Shown: piece after piece, positions 24,800-34,117 of the stretch
Layout: the number at the start of each line of letters is the position of its first letter
How positions within the stretch are numbered: the stretch's first letter is position 1
Source of the DNA: Nostoc sp. 106C
Lineage (GTDB): Bacteria > Cyanobacteriota > Cyanobacteriia > Cyanobacteriales > Nostocaceae
Length of the DNA stretch: 36,197 bases
Assembly (NCBI RefSeq): GCF_002154725.1
Contig: NZ_MTAW01000173.1
Coordinates: 1-36,197 of the forward strand
Direction of reading: 5' to 3'
Translations under genes and position numbers: made by a program
Notes under the pieces: generated by a model
What the model saw: only the letters and a program-made list of their open reading frames with translations
What the model was told of the DNA's origin: nothing
The model's database searches: none

Positions 24800-26230
24800 C
24801 TAATGAGCGATCGCTCTTTTATAAGCTTCGTCCAGCACTTCTGAAAGTGTAGGATGGGCGTGTACTAAATGAGCGAGGGTATTTACAGATTGGCGGTTAG
24901 CAACGGCTGCTGAGGCTTCGTGGATGATATCTGAGGCGTGTAGTCCAAAGATATGAACGCCTAAGACTTCGCCTGTATCTTTGCGATACACTACCTTGGC
25001 GATGCCGTCTGCTTCATTTTCTGCCAAGGCTTTAGAATTACCTTTGAAGTAACTCTTACTGGTAGCTACTTCAAAGCCCTCAGCTTGACCTAATTCCTTG
25101 GCTGCTGTTTCTGTTAAGCCTACATAGCTAACTTCTGGGTGGGTAAAAGCTGCTGCGGGGATGCTGCGATAATCTACTTGCCGTGGGCGTCCAATGATAT
25201 TTTCTACTGCGACAATGCCTTGAGCAGAAGCGGCGTGGGCCAACATCATTTTGCCATTAGCATCACCAATCGCCCACAGATGAGGCACTACTTCCCCAGA
25301 TGATAATACCGCCATGCGGTCATCGACGGGAATAAAATTTCTGCGGTCGAGTTCCACATCTACAGACTCCAAACCGAGATTTTTTGTGGCTGGAATGCGT
25401 CCGGTAGCTACTAGACAAGCATCCACCTCAATGACATCTAAATCTTCTTTGGTTTTGAAATCTGCTAACTCAATCACCACAGGAGAACCAGGAATGACCT
25501 TTTTGGCGTATATCCCCACTTTCGTTTCGATATCGCGGGGAGTAATCAGCACCCGCTCGGCAAGTTTGGCAATATCGCGGTCAAATCCCGGCATTAGCTG
25601 ATCTAGGGCTTCAATCATCGTGATTTCACTGCCCAAAGCCGAGTAAATATCGGAAAATTCCAAACCAATGTAGCCACTGCCAATAATTGCCACCCAATTT
25701 GGTAGCGATTCTAACTTCACACCTTGGTCACTAGTAAAGACAGTTTTGCCATCTACTTCAATGCCTGGAGGAACAAAAGGCACTGAACCTGGGGAAAGGA
25801 TGATGTCTTTCGCTGTAATGGTTTTTTCGCCACCATCCCCAGTAATACTGACTTTTTGCGTACCAGCTAGTTTTCCCCAACCCTTAATGATATCAACTCC
25901 CAGACGCTTGAGGCTGTTGGTTAAATCGCCTTGGATTTTCGCCACAAGATTGGTAGCATGGTTGGCGATCGCCTGCCGATCAAACTCCACACTGCCAACT
26001 TGAATTCCCAACGACTTGAGGTGGTGGGCATTACGTAAGTCCCGCACACGTCCCGATGCCGCCAACAGGGCTTTTGAGGGAATACAGCCCCGATTGACAC
26101 AGGTTCCCCCCATGTCAGCTGCTTCAATAATCGCTGTTTTCAGACCGCAACTTACGGCGTGTAGGGCTGCTCCATGTCCACCTACACCAGCGCCTATAAT
26201 CACTAAATCGTAATCGAATCCCTGACTCAC
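24800..26230 (-). CDS. lpdA: Dihydrolipoamide dehydrogenase (E3)
   Basis: 476 residues. FAD/NAD flavoprotein of pyruvate dehydrogenase and related complexes. FAD-binding [14 protein letters not shown], redox-active disulfide Cys44/Cys49 ([15 protein letters not shown]), NAD-binding GSGYIGLEF, and the C-terminal catalytic His-Glu region [13 protein letters not shown] are all present. The start is GTG at 26230, with GGGGA upstream and no better ATG. Confidence 0.95.
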   Translation of the reverse strand: MSQGFDYDLVIIGAGVGGHGAALHAVSCGLKTAIIEAADMGGTCVNRGCIPSKALLAASGRVRDLRNAHHLKSLGIQVGSVEFDRQAIANHATNLVAKIQGDLTNSLKRLGVDIIKGWGKLAGTQKVSITGDGGEKTITAKDIILSPGSVPFVPPGIEVDGKTVFTSDQGVKLESLPNWVAIIGSGYIGLEFSDIYSALGSEITMIEALDQLMPGFDRDIAKLAERVLITPRDIETKVGIYAKKVIPGSPVVIELADFKTKEDLDVIEVDACLVATGRIPATKNLGLESVDVELDRRNFIPVDDRMAVLSSGEVVPHLWAIGDANGKMMLAHAASAQGIVAVENIIGRPRQVDYRSIPAAAFTHPEVSYVGLTETAAKELGQAEGFEVATSKSYFKGNSKALAENEADGIAKVVYRKDTGEVLGVHIFGLHASDIIHEASAAVANRQSVNTLAHLVHAHPTLSEVLDEAYKRAIAH

Positions 26231-26578
26231 GTTAGTTTCCCCGTGTGCTCCGCCTATTTATTCTCGACTTGACTAGCAATCAGTGCAACCCCCCTTGAGG
26301 TTCGGGAGTTACTAATTCCAATTTATGATTTACGCTAGCAGGCAAAGGGACTGAATATCTTCAGTATCATAATCAAACTTATATACTCGCTGTATTTTAT
26401 ACTTAGATTGGTCAACTGCTATGCTTTGAATTAAAAATAAGCAAGGTCAGTAAATTATTTTCCTTGTCCTCCTTTTCTCCATTGCCCAACCGTTGAGTTT
26501 CTTTGCAACGTGTTAATTACATAGCCAAGCAAGGTTTAAAATCTTGGCACGCACAGGATTTCTGAAAGCGATCGCTCG
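26231..26578. other. Gene-free divergent region between lpdA and the SWIM-protein gene
   Basis: 348 bases, AT-rich in the centre. No ORF, terminator or clear promoter. A HIP1 octamer (26568-26575) sits three bases before the SWIM-protein ATG, where a ribosome-binding site would be. Confidence 0.6.
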
Positions 26579-28354
26579 ATGTTAATTCCCAAGTTAAGTG
26601 AATTTACTATCCGCCGAAATGCCAACGCCAAATCTTTTCAACGAGGTGAGGCATATTATGAGGCGGATGCTGTGATATCCCTCACCCAACGAGGTAATCT
26701 ACTTCAGGCAGAAGTAGAAGGGAATCAATCTCATCCCTATCAAGTTAGCCTCAGTTTTAATAGTGAGGGATTAACCTCAGTCAAATGCACTTGTCCTTAT
26801 GATGCCGATGGCTGGTGTAAGCATATTGTGGCAACTATGCTCGTCTGTATGCGTCAGCCAGAAAGCATAGAGGAACGTCCTACTTTACAACAACTCCTGG
26901 ATTACCTGGATGAGCGACAAACTCAAAAGTTAATACAACAATTGGTAGCAGAATATCCCAGATTGATAGAAGCTATTGATCGCCATGTTAACTGGATTAC
27001 AACTCCTCCTATCGAACAGCAAACTGGAAAATCTGTATGTCGTCATACTATCGATTCCAAGCCTTTTAAGCAAAAAGTACGCCTGATTCTCCGAGATGCA
27101 GTACGTGCTTGGGAAGATGGTTACGATGATGACCCCATCAGCGAGGAATTGCTCAGTGTAGTGCAAACCGCCATAGATTTTAGCGAACGGGGGGATGGTA
27201 ATAATGCGATCGCTATTTTAGAAGCGATTACTTCTAGTTGTGTAGAAAACTGGGATGATGTGGCAGATTATGGTGCTGATAACTATGAGATTGTCCAAGA
27301 ATTGAATGAGGCTTGGTGTGAAGCAATTCTCACTGCTGAACTTACCCCAGAAGAAAAAGTTGATATCCAAGTCAATTTGGAAGCATGGCAGGATGAATGG
27401 AATGCTGACTTTGACTTAGCTTCCGAAGCTTTGCGCCAAGGTTGGGAATATCAGCCTCTAGTAGAAGTGCTTCAGGGTAACATCCCGGAAAGGGGAGTGT
27501 GGGAAGGAGAAATACCAGACTACGCCGATGATTTGGCATTGATTCGCCTAAAAATTTTGGAACGTCAGGAACGTTACCAAGAATACCTGTACTTGGCAGA
27601 TGCTGAAGGACAAACCGAACAATATCTGACAATGCTGGGGCGTTTAGGCAGAATAGACGAAGCAATAACAGCCGCTCAAGCTCAGATGGACACAATGGAA
27701 GAAGCCTTTGCTCTTGCAAAAACCTTTGGGCAGCAGGATTCATTGTCGGAAGCGCTAGATATTGCCCAAATTGGCTTAAATTTACCAGGAAATTGTCAGT
27801 ATGAATTGGGTATTTGGACAAGTGATTTAGCTCAGGAGTTAGGAAATGGGGAAGCGGCTTTATCGGCACTCAAGGCTGCTTTCCAAGTCAAACCTTCCTT
27901 TGTTGATTACCAAAAGATGGCAGAATTAGCAGGGGAAAACTGGGCAAATATTAAAACAGATCTTCTGCAAATTATCCGTACCTCTGGCGGTTGGGAAACA
28001 GAATCAGCCAAGGTAGATATTTTCTTACATGAGGGCTTAATTGACGATGCGATCGCAATTGTGAATGAACTGCGTTCCTACAATTGTGAGTTCATTTATC
28101 GAGTCATGGATGCTGCAATATCTCACAATCCTGACTGGGTGATTGCTAATGCTTGTCACCGCGCCGAGTCGATTATGGATGCAGGTAAGGCAGAATACTA
28201 TGATGAGGCAGTTCAATGGTTAAAAAAGGCACGCGCCGCCTACTTGGGATCTGGGAGAAAAGCTGATTGGGCTAGTTATAAAGCCAAGTTAATGCAGGAG
28301 CATGGGCGTAAGCGTAAATTGATGGGATTATTCAAGCAACAAGGTATGGAGTGA
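26579..28354 (+). CDS. SWIM zinc-finger protein
   Basis: 591 residues. The SWIM finger (CxCPY...WCKHIVA) lies at about residues 77-95: VKCTCPYDADGWCKHIVATM. The remaining 490 residues are helical, with TPR-like or solenoid pairs (for example AITAAQAQMDTMEEAFALAK and DSLSEALDIAQIGLNLPG). SWIM fingers bind DNA or proteins and often accompany helicases or chromatin-type factors; no enzymatic domain is seen here. The gene stands alone. Function unknown; the name follows the domain. Confidence 0.85.
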   Translation: MLIPKLSEFTIRRNANAKSFQRGEAYYEADAVISLTQRGNLLQAEVEGNQSHPYQVSLSFNSEGLTSVKCTCPYDADGWCKHIVATMLVCMRQPESIEERPTLQQLLDYLDERQTQKLIQQLVAEYPRLIEAIDRHVNWITTPPIEQQTGKSVCRHTIDSKPFKQKVRLILRDAVRAWEDGYDDDPISEELLSVVQTAIDFSERGDGNNAIAILEAITSSCVENWDDVADYGADNYEIVQELNEAWCEAILTAELTPEEKVDIQVNLEAWQDEWNADFDLASEALRQGWEYQPLVEVLQGNIPERGVWEGEIPDYADDLALIRLKILERQERYQEYLYLADAEGQTEQYLTMLGRLGRIDEAITAAQAQMDTMEEAFALAKTFGQQDSLSEALDIAQIGLNLPGNCQYELGIWTSDLAQELGNGEAALSALKAAFQVKPSFVDYQKMAELAGENWANIKTDLLQIIRTSGGWETESAKVDIFLHEGLIDDAIAIVNELRSYNCEFIYRVMDAAISHNPDWVIANACHRAESIMDAGKAEYYDEAVQWLKKARAAYLGSGRKADWASYKAKLMQEHGRKRKLMGLFKQQGME

Positions 28355-28356
28355 AC

Positions 28357-28374
28357 ATATTTATTAATAAATAT
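28357..28374. repeat. Perfect AT-only palindrome
   Basis: ATATTTATTAATAAATAT, 18 bases directly after the SWIM-protein stop; no G or C, so a weak hairpin. Confidence 0.4.
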
Positions 28375-28420
28375 AATCACTTAATAAACCACATCTATTT
28401 TGAGAACCATAGTTTTAAAA

Positions 28421-28475
28421 GTAGTGGGAACATCTTGCTCCCTGCTCTTCGTAGCGGACATCTTGCCCGCACTAC
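28421..28475. repeat. CATCTTG-type cruciform repeat element
   Basis: GTAGTG (28421-28426) pairs with CACTAC (28470-28475). Inside are two related units, GGGAACATCTTGCTCCC (28426-28442) and GCGGACATCTTGCCCGC (28454-28470), each with self-complementary ends. The whole folds as a stem with two arms. Similar CATCTTG units occur between many cyanobacterial genes; I class it as a non-coding interspersed repeat. Confidence 0.6.
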
Positions 28476-28614
28476 TCCAGGTTTCAAAATGGACGAGTTT
28501 TAGATAGGTATTTAAAGTTATTCATACTTGCACTCTGGTGATATATCAAAACTTCTTTCAATCTTTTGAAAGGTTCGTTATTATATTTCCCATAAATTTG
28601 ATCAATATTAACAA

Positions 28615-28980
28615 ATGATAAAATTTCATAAGCTGAAGCATATCTTCCACATTACGCAAGCGGAACAATGGGAAAAAGCAAAAATTCTCGGCAGCTATTG
28701 CGCTGGTTCACTGGATACTGAGGGTTTTATTCACTGTTCGGAAGCTAGCCAAATAATTAAGGTTGCAAAACGATTTTTCTCTAATCAAAAGGGATTGGTA
28801 ATACTATTTATTGATGCTGATAAAGTTAAAGCTGAAGTTCGTTATGAGGAGGCGGAAATAGGTGAGTTATTTCCTCATATTTATGGGGAGTTAAATATTG
28901 ATGCTGTGTTTCAGGTGATTAATTTTGAATCTGGGGAAGATGGTTTGTTTGAGTTGCCACAAGAGGTTGTAGATTTATAA
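28615..28980 (+). CDS. DUF952-family protein
   Basis: 121 residues covering a whole DUF952 domain: IFHITQAEQWEKAK, GSLDTEGFIHCSEASQI, EEAEIGELFPHIYGELNIDAVFQV. The conserved FIHCS and FPHIYG segments are intact. The fold resembles ADP-ribosyl-transferase-like small domains in some analyses, but no function is established. It is 36 bases upstream of the AtzG-like gene on the same strand, probably one transcript. Confidence 0.88.
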   Translation: MIKFHKLKHIFHITQAEQWEKAKILGSYCAGSLDTEGFIHCSEASQIIKVAKRFFSNQKGLVILFIDADKVKAEVRYEEAEIGELFPHIYGELNIDAVFQVINFESGEDGLFELPQEVVDL

Positions 28981-29016
28981 TAACGAACCGCCAAGATGCA
29001 GAGAACGCCAAGAAAG
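28981..29016 (+). repeat. AACGAACCGCCAAG-type interspersed repeat
   Basis: A run of CGCCAAG-like units (ACCGCCAAGATG, AACGCCAAGAAA) of a kind widespread in Nostocales intergenic DNA. It ends just before the AtzG-like ATG at 29017, which argues against the in-frame ATG at 28996 that would translate the repeat. Confidence 0.5.
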
Positions 29017-29205
29017 ATGGAAAGTCAAGAATTTAATGTGGGTGAGTATGTCGATCAAATATCGTTGTTGTTAGATTTGCAATTACGAGATGAGTATCGT
29101 GATGGAGTGGTGGCAAATTTTGAGAGAATTAAAGCGATCGCTCTCTTGGTAAATGAATTCTCCATACCAGAGGAGATTGAAGTTGCACCCATATTTGAAC
29201 TATGA
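29017..29205 (+). CDS. AtzG-like small subunit (DUF4089)
   Basis: 62 residues: FNVGEYVDQISLLLDL, EYRDGVVANFERIKAIALLV and FSIPEEIEVAPIFEL, the DUF4089/AtzG pattern. AtzG is the stabilising subunit of 1-carboxybiuret hydrolase in Pseudomonas, forming a heterotetramer with AtzE. The stop overlaps the start of the amidase gene (ATGA, 29202-29205), exactly as expected for two subunits. Start at 29017; a start at 28996 would lie in repeat DNA. Confidence 0.85.
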   Translation: MESQEFNVGEYVDQISLLLDLQLRDEYRDGVVANFERIKAIALLVNEFSIPEEIEVAPIFEL

Positions 29206-30575
29206 ATGATGCTGTATCAATAGCCGCGGCTGTGCGTGAGGGTAAACTTAGCGCGGTGGAAGTGACTAAAGCTGCGTTAGCCAAAATTGCTGCACGGGAT
29301 CGTGAACTGAATTGTTTTACGGCGGTGATTGCGGAAACGGCTTTAGCAGATGCAGCCAGAATTGACAGCGAAATTGCTCAAGGTAATCATCCTGGTGCGT
29401 TGGCTGGTGTGCCTTTTGCAGCGAAAAACCTTTACGATATCGCTGGTTTGACCACTCTAGCGGGTGCGAAAATTAATGCCGAAAATCCTCCAGCTACCCA
29501 AGATGCAACAGCAGTCGCCAAGTTGAAGCAGGCTGGTGCTGTTTTGGTTGGTGCGTTAAATATGGATGAGTACGCCTATGGGTTTGTGACGGAAAATGCC
29601 CATTATGGTGCTACTCACAACCCCCATGATTTACAGCGCGTGGCTGGTGGTTCATCTGGTGGTTCGGCGGCGGCGGTGGCGGCTGGTTTGGTGCCGTTAA
29701 CGCTGGGATCTGATACTAATGGTTCGATTCGCGTTCCGGCTGCTTTTTGTGGAATTTTTGGTTTAAAACCCACTTATGGACGCTTATCTCGTGCTGGGGT
29801 AGCTTTATTTTCTAGCAGTTTTGACCATGTTGGCCCCTTTGCGCGTTCGGTGCGGGATATTGCGACAGCCTTTGATGTACTGCAAGGAGAAGACGATCGC
29901 GATCCGGTTTGTACAAAACGTCCTTCTGAATTATGTTTACCACAACTCAATCAAGATATCTCTGGGATCAGAATTGCGATTGCTGGCGATTATTTTGTCA
30001 AGGGTGCGGAACCGGAAGCTTTAGCAGCAGTAGAACGAGTTGCCCGTGCTTTAGATGTGAATGAGTACGTTACGATACCAGAGGCGCACCGCGCTAGGGC
30101 AGCAGCATTTATCATTACAGCCACTGAAGGGGCAAATCTGCATTTCGAGAAATTGCGATCGCGTCCCCAAGATTTTGATCATGCCACACGCGATCGCTTT
30201 TTAGCTGGGGCGTTAATTCCGAGTCAGTGGTACATACAAGCTCAAAGGTTTAGAAGATGGTATCGCGATCGCATCCGTGAAATCTTTCAAAATGTGGATA
30301 TAATTCTTGCTCCCACTACACCAATTTCCGCCCCATTAATTGGTCAGCAATCTATGATTGTAGATGGACAAGAAATTCTAGTTCGTCCTCATCTAGGATT
30401 ATTTACTCAACCATTATCTTTTATCGGTTTACCTGTATTCTCAGTGCCAATTCAGCGCCCAAATGTTTTACCTTTAGGCGTGCAATTAATAGCCGCACCT
30501 TACAATGAAGCGTTAATTTTAAAAGTTGCATCTGTCTTAGAAGCCAAAGGTGTAGTATCAGCACTCGTGGTTTAA
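29202..30575 (+). CDS. AtzE-family amidase (1-carboxybiuret hydrolase-like)
   Basis: 457 residues of the amidase-signature family. The Ser-Ser-Lys triad is intact: Lys75 (PFAAKNLYDI), Ser151 (RVAGGSSGGSAAA) and Ser175 (DTNGSIRVPAAF). With the overlapping DUF4089 gene it forms an AtzG/AtzE pair. AtzE in s-triazine degraders removes the carboxy group of 1-carboxybiuret; in organisms lacking the rest of that pathway the natural substrate is unknown. No cyanuric acid hydrolase or allophanate hydrolase is in the window. C-terminal segment IGLPVFSVPIQRPNVLPLGVQLI is typical. Confidence 0.88.
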   Translation: MNDAVSIAAAVREGKLSAVEVTKAALAKIAARDRELNCFTAVIAETALADAARIDSEIAQGNHPGALAGVPFAAKNLYDIAGLTTLAGAKINAENPPATQDATAVAKLKQAGAVLVGALNMDEYAYGFVTENAHYGATHNPHDLQRVAGGSSGGSAAAVAAGLVPLTLGSDTNGSIRVPAAFCGIFGLKPTYGRLSRAGVALFSSSFDHVGPFARSVRDIATAFDVLQGEDDRDPVCTKRPSELCLPQLNQDISGIRIAIAGDYFVKGAEPEALAAVERVARALDVNEYVTIPEAHRARAAAFIITATEGANLHFEKLRSRPQDFDHATRDRFLAGALIPSQWYIQAQRFRRWYRDRIREIFQNVDIILAPTTPISAPLIGQQSMIVDGQEILVRPHLGLFTQPLSFIGLPVFSVPIQRPNVLPLGVQLIAAPYNEALILKVASVLEAKGVVSALVV

Positions 30576-30978
30576 GTAAGGTAGTAAGAAAAATTTAATA
30601 TATATGAATAAATCTAAACTTAATGTAGGGATGTGACACAGCTAAATTAGTACATTAGCGAGAATAAAATGAACCACCGATGAACACCGATAATATGGAT
30701 TTTTATAATACGCGATTTTAGTCGTGTCAGTCCAGTAGGGTGTGTTATGCCGAAGGATAATGCACCTTGAATTATCAATAGACTTCTTGTATAAATAAAA
30801 TTTTTGAATATCGAACCACAGATAAACACAGATGCACACAGATAAATATCTGTGTTTATCGGTGTACCCTACGGGAAGCCACTTCGTGTCTACATCTGTG
30901 GTTTTTTAATTCAGATTTTTACAATAAGTCTAATGTTGCAGTACTCAAGAGCAATAACACATTCTACTCGCATGAATA
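30576..30978. other. Gene-free region with repeats between convergent genes
   Basis: 403 bases. It includes a nested palindrome (30814-30903, listed separately) and relatives of it, such as GAACCACCGATGAACACCG near 30670. No credible ORF. Confidence 0.6.
30814..30906. repeat. ACCACAGATAAACACAGAT-type palindromic repeat
   Basis: Outer arms AACCACAGAT (30814-30823) and ATCTGTGGTT (30894-30903), inner arms GATAAACACAGAT (30821-30833) and ATCTGTGTTTATC (30848-30860). The outer and inner arms share 30821-30823. The right end runs into TTTTTT, so on the plus strand it can also serve as a terminator for the amidase transcript. Confidence 0.65.
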
Positions 30979-31995
30979 TTACCTAAATAAGGGTGAACAG
31001 TTATTGGCTGGAGAAAATTCTTTAGTATACTTCTTAGTTTGGTTAGTAACAGTCACATTTGTATCTAAACTATCACCTGTAGAATATATATAATTCAAAG
31101 CAAATTTGTCATTTAAAATAGTAGCACGCAAGAACAATCCACTCCAACGCCCAATAGTTTCTATTGATGTATTTTGGTCAAGTATTGGTACATTTTTATC
31201 TGCTTTTGCGCCTGTAGGATTGTTAGTATTTGTGATGCCATAGTGGTTCGCACCCAAAATATTAATTAATGTTTTGGGAGGATCTTGAATTTGTTCGTAA
31301 GTTGCCTGCGCTCTAAAAGGAAGAGCTATACTGTCAATGGTTCCCTGTAATAGAGCTACTTTAATGTTGGAATTATTGATAGGGATAAATTTTTGAGTAG
31401 TTTGATTGCGAAGATTTGCACCAAAAAATGCTCCTGCTAAGAGTTCTCTAGGACGGCTAAAGGAACCTTGACATAAAAAAGGTAAGCATAGGTTTGCAAT
31501 AGCAGATAGTCCTACAGCACCTCCTAAAGAGTGACCAAGTAAGCCTAGTTTTTCTGTATTAATAATGTTAGTAACAGGCGAATTAGGGTTTTTATTTTCT
31601 AGCTTCATTTGTGCTAACACAGCTTCTATTTGTGAAGTATCAGCGAAAAGACCTGTACCAACTTTTGGGCGATTTACTTGATGGTTGGGAACAACTACGA
31701 CAAATCCATAGCTAGCTACTATTCGGGCGAAATTTGAGTAATTGGATTTGTCTACATTTGCACCTTGTAATAACAAAGCAATAGGAAATGAGCGTTTACC
31801 TATTTTGTTACCTAATGATTTGGGAAAATAAATATCGGCTATATCATTATTTGCAGATATTTTTGTACTGTATGTATCGACATATTTAAATAGAGGCGCA
31901 GGATTGGATATTTCAGCTTTAGCTATTTTACCAATGCCGCCAATAATCAATACTGCACTAGTCGAGGCTAATGACAAAGCTTTTAAGATAGCCAC
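30979..31995 (-). CDS. Secreted alpha/beta hydrolase (chlorophyllase/PET-hydrolase-like fold)
   Basis: 338 residues. An N-terminal signal sequence (about 1-27, ending AKA) points to export. Catalytic residues by pattern: Ser156 in GLLGHSLGG, Asp221 in LLQGTIDSIALP and His251 in GANHYGITN. The lipase-like Gly-x-Ser-x-Gly and the KTLINILGANHYG context fit the dienelactone/chlorophyllase-like esterases. Substrate unknown. GTG start at 31995, with AAGGAGC about 8 bases upstream (on the minus strand) deciding it. Confidence 0.85.
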   Translation of the reverse strand: MAILKALSLASTSAVLIIGGIGKIAKAEISNPAPLFKYVDTYSTKISANNDIADIYFPKSLGNKIGKRSFPIALLLQGANVDKSNYSNFARIVASYGFVVVVPNHQVNRPKVGTGLFADTSQIEAVLAQMKLENKNPNSPVTNIINTEKLGLLGHSLGGAVGLSAIANLCLPFLCQGSFSRPRELLAGAFFGANLRNQTTQKFIPINNSNIKVALLQGTIDSIALPFRAQATYEQIQDPPKTLINILGANHYGITNTNNPTGAKADKNVPILDQNTSIETIGRWSGLFLRATILNDKFALNYIYSTGDSLDTNVTVTNQTKKYTKEFSPANNCSPLFR

Positions 31996-32146
31996 AAAAA
32001 AAGCTCCTTAGCGTAACTATATTGAGTTATCTTTTGCAAAACTTAACTAAATAACAATATTGTATACAGGTTTTGTAACCAGATAATTCTAATATTTAAC
32101 TCTTTCTTTGAATAATAAAATTGGTGACTGAACCGTCTAGGAATAA

Positions 32147-32653
32147 TTACACTTTCTCAAAAGCTGGTGGATAAACAACTTTTCCCTTGTACCTTTCCTG
32201 ATAACTTTGCAATGGCTTAACCATGAAAAACTCTTCTGGAACTGGGAAGGGAGACTCGATTTCGTAATTAACTGATGGCTCAAACCCAAAGCGACTATAG
32301 AATGGGGGATTGCCTAAAACTATAACTATAGCTTCTCCTCTCGTATCTGCTATTTCTAAACTAGCTTTTACTAGTGCGCTACCAATTCCCTGTCTTTGAA
32401 AACGTGGATGAACAGCCATAGGTGCTAAACCAAGTACTTGTAATGTTTCTTCACCTATCAGGTCAATGTAGCTGAATAAAATGTGACTAACCACTAAACC
32501 TTCAACTTCTGCAACTAAGGAAAGTTCTGGAATATAACGGTTAGAATTGCGAATTTCCTCAACTAACTTAGCCTCATTCTCTTGTCCAAAAGCTAGTACA
32601 TTTACCTCAGCTATTGCTAGATAGTCTGCGATAGTTTCGCTACGGATATTCAT
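32147..32653 (-). CDS. GNAT N-acetyltransferase (YhbS-like)
   Basis: 168 residues. GNAT fold with the acetyl-CoA loop LAPMAVHPRFQRQGIGSALV and the conserved end VLGNPPFYSRFGFEP. The opening MNIRSETIADYLAIAEVNVLAF resembles YhbS/YjbC-type acetyltransferases. The substrate is unknown. Its ATG overlaps the stop of the second GNAT gene by four bases (ATGA, 32650-32653), so the two are translated together. Confidence 0.88.
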   Translation of the reverse strand: MNIRSETIADYLAIAEVNVLAFGQENEAKLVEEIRNSNRYIPELSLVAEVEGLVVSHILFSYIDLIGEETLQVLGLAPMAVHPRFQRQGIGSALVKASLEIADTRGEAIVIVLGNPPFYSRFGFEPSVNYEIESPFPVPEEFFMVKPLQSYQERYKGKVVYPPAFEKV

Positions 32654-33162
32654 GATGTTAAACTCAATTCCATAAAAACCCAGTTATTACGATATTCTAG
32701 AGGAATTTCAGTTTTTTCAAAATATGGTTCAATTTCATAAAAGCCCAGTGAACGATAAAGTGACAATGCTGCTGTGGTAAACGGTGCGGTATCTAATCTT
32801 AATTTTGCGTAACCAATGTGGCTAGCTTCATTGATAATAGCTATTAATAAAGACCGTCCTATGCCTTTTCTTTGAAACTCTGATCTGACATACATCCTTT
32901 TGACTTCGCCAATATTCTTACCAATGTTTCGCAAGCAAGCACAGCCGACTATTTTATTGTCGTACTCTCCCAGAAGTAAACGGCCTGATGGTGGCGCAAA
33001 TTCTTCAAGTTGACTCATGTATTTTTCTAAGAACTGAGATACATCAAAACTAATACCTAATTCATGGGTAAATATTAAGTTAGACCAGTTACAATATTCT
33101 TCCCAAAGTTGATGTAAATGGGATTGATGTTTTTCAATCTCGAATTGGATAATTTTTAGCAA
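32650..33162 (-). CDS. GNAT N-acetyltransferase
   Basis: 170 residues. Acetyl-CoA loop VKRMYVRSEFQRKGIGRSLL and RLDTAPFTTAALSLYRSLGFYEI, typical GNAT motif A/B. Distinct from its neighbour in sequence, so they look like two different enzymes, not a recent duplication. TTG start at 33162 with GGGGGA upstream; no in-frame ATG gives the complete fold. The start lies 37 bases from the divergent oxygenase gene. Confidence 0.85.
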   Translation of the reverse strand: MLKIIQFEIEKHQSHLHQLWEEYCNWSNLIFTHELGISFDVSQFLEKYMSQLEEFAPPSGRLLLGEYDNKIVGCACLRNIGKNIGEVKRMYVRSEFQRKGIGRSLLIAIINEASHIGYAKLRLDTAPFTTAALSLYRSLGFYEIEPYFEKTEIPLEYRNNWVFMELSLTS

Positions 33163-33199
33163 ACTTTATCCCCCTGCTAAATCACAAACTAATCCTAAA

Positions 33200-34117
33200 A
33201 TGGTTGCAATTCCGATAATTAATTTAGCTGCCTTCAGCCAGGATAATACAACAAAGTCAACTATAGTTAAAGAAATTTATCAAGCTTGCCATGAAATCGG
33301 CTTTATGTACTTGCAAAATTATGGAATATCACAAGGATTGATAGAGCAAGTATTCGCACAAAGTCAATCTTTCTTTAATTTACCTTTAGCTGTGAAGCAG
33401 CAGCTAGCTTGGAGTGATGAATTTAGTAATACAGGCTATGTTGGCATAGAAAGAGAACGCCTTGACCCTAACAAACCAGGAGATTTGAAAGAAGCCTTTA
33501 ATATAGGCAAACAAGAAGATAGAGGGAAAGATTTACCTGAGTTATCTTTAAATGTCGCAGGTCAAAACCCTAGTTTTCTTACATTTTATGAAGCTTGTAC
33601 AAAACTAGCTAATACAGTGCTACAAACTTTAGCTTTGGCGTTGGAATTACCAGAAGATTTTTTTACTTCCAAACACAATCACCAAAATCATACTCTGCGA
33701 TCGCTCCACTATCCACCGTTACAAATAACGCCTCAACCCGGACAGATACGAGCTGGTGAGCATTCTGATTATGGCAGTATTACTTTACTGTTCCAAGATG
33801 ACATTGGCGGGTTAGAAGTGCAAACTGCATCTGGAGAATGGATTGCAGCACCGTCGATTCCTGGTACGGTAGTAGTGAATACTGGCGATTTAATGCAGCG
33901 TTGGACAAATCATGTATTTTGCTCAACTAAGCATCGGGTAATGATTCCCAATGACAACAGGGTGAAACAGTCTCGTTATTCTGTGGCTTTTTTCTGTCAT
34001 CCTAATGATGATATAGAAATTGCTTGTCTTGAAAGTTGCCGAAATCATCATTCCCCAATTTATCCTCCCATCCTTGCGGGAAAATATCTGTTGAGCCGTT
34101 TACAAGCAACATATTAA
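33200..34117 (+). CDS. Isopenicillin-N-synthase-like Fe(II)/2-oxoglutarate oxygenase
   Basis: 305 residues. N-terminal non-haem dioxygenase domain (IPIINLAAFS, ACHEIGFMYLQNYGIS), then the double-stranded beta-helix core with iron ligands HSD (GEHSDYGSITLLFQDD) and distal His (STKHRVMIP), and the Arg-x-Ser 2-oxoglutarate/substrate motif QSRYSVAFF. The plant-type oxygenase family (GA oxidases, deacetoxycephalosporin synthase). Stop overlaps the next gene's ATG (TAATG, 34115-34119), so it is coupled to the FAD oxidase. The substrate is unknown. Confidence 0.9.
   Translation: MVAIPIINLAAFSQDNTTKSTIVKEIYQACHEIGFMYLQNYGISQGLIEQVFAQSQSFFNLPLAVKQQLAWSDEFSNTGYVGIERERLDPNKPGDLKEAFNIGKQEDRGKDLPELSLNVAGQNPSFLTFYEACTKLANTVLQTLALALELPEDFFTSKHNHQNHTLRSLHYPPLQITPQPGQIRAGEHSDYGSITLLFQDDIGGLEVQTASGEWIAAPSIPGTVVVNTGDLMQRWTNHVFCSTKHRVMIPNDNRVKQSRYSVAFFCHPNDDIEIACLESCRNHHSPIYPPILAGKYLLSRLQATY

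Noticed and set aside
30642-30839. Two overlapping minus-strand frames of 60-65 codons
   Set aside because: They lie in repeat-rich DNA and their translations are unlike any protein family.
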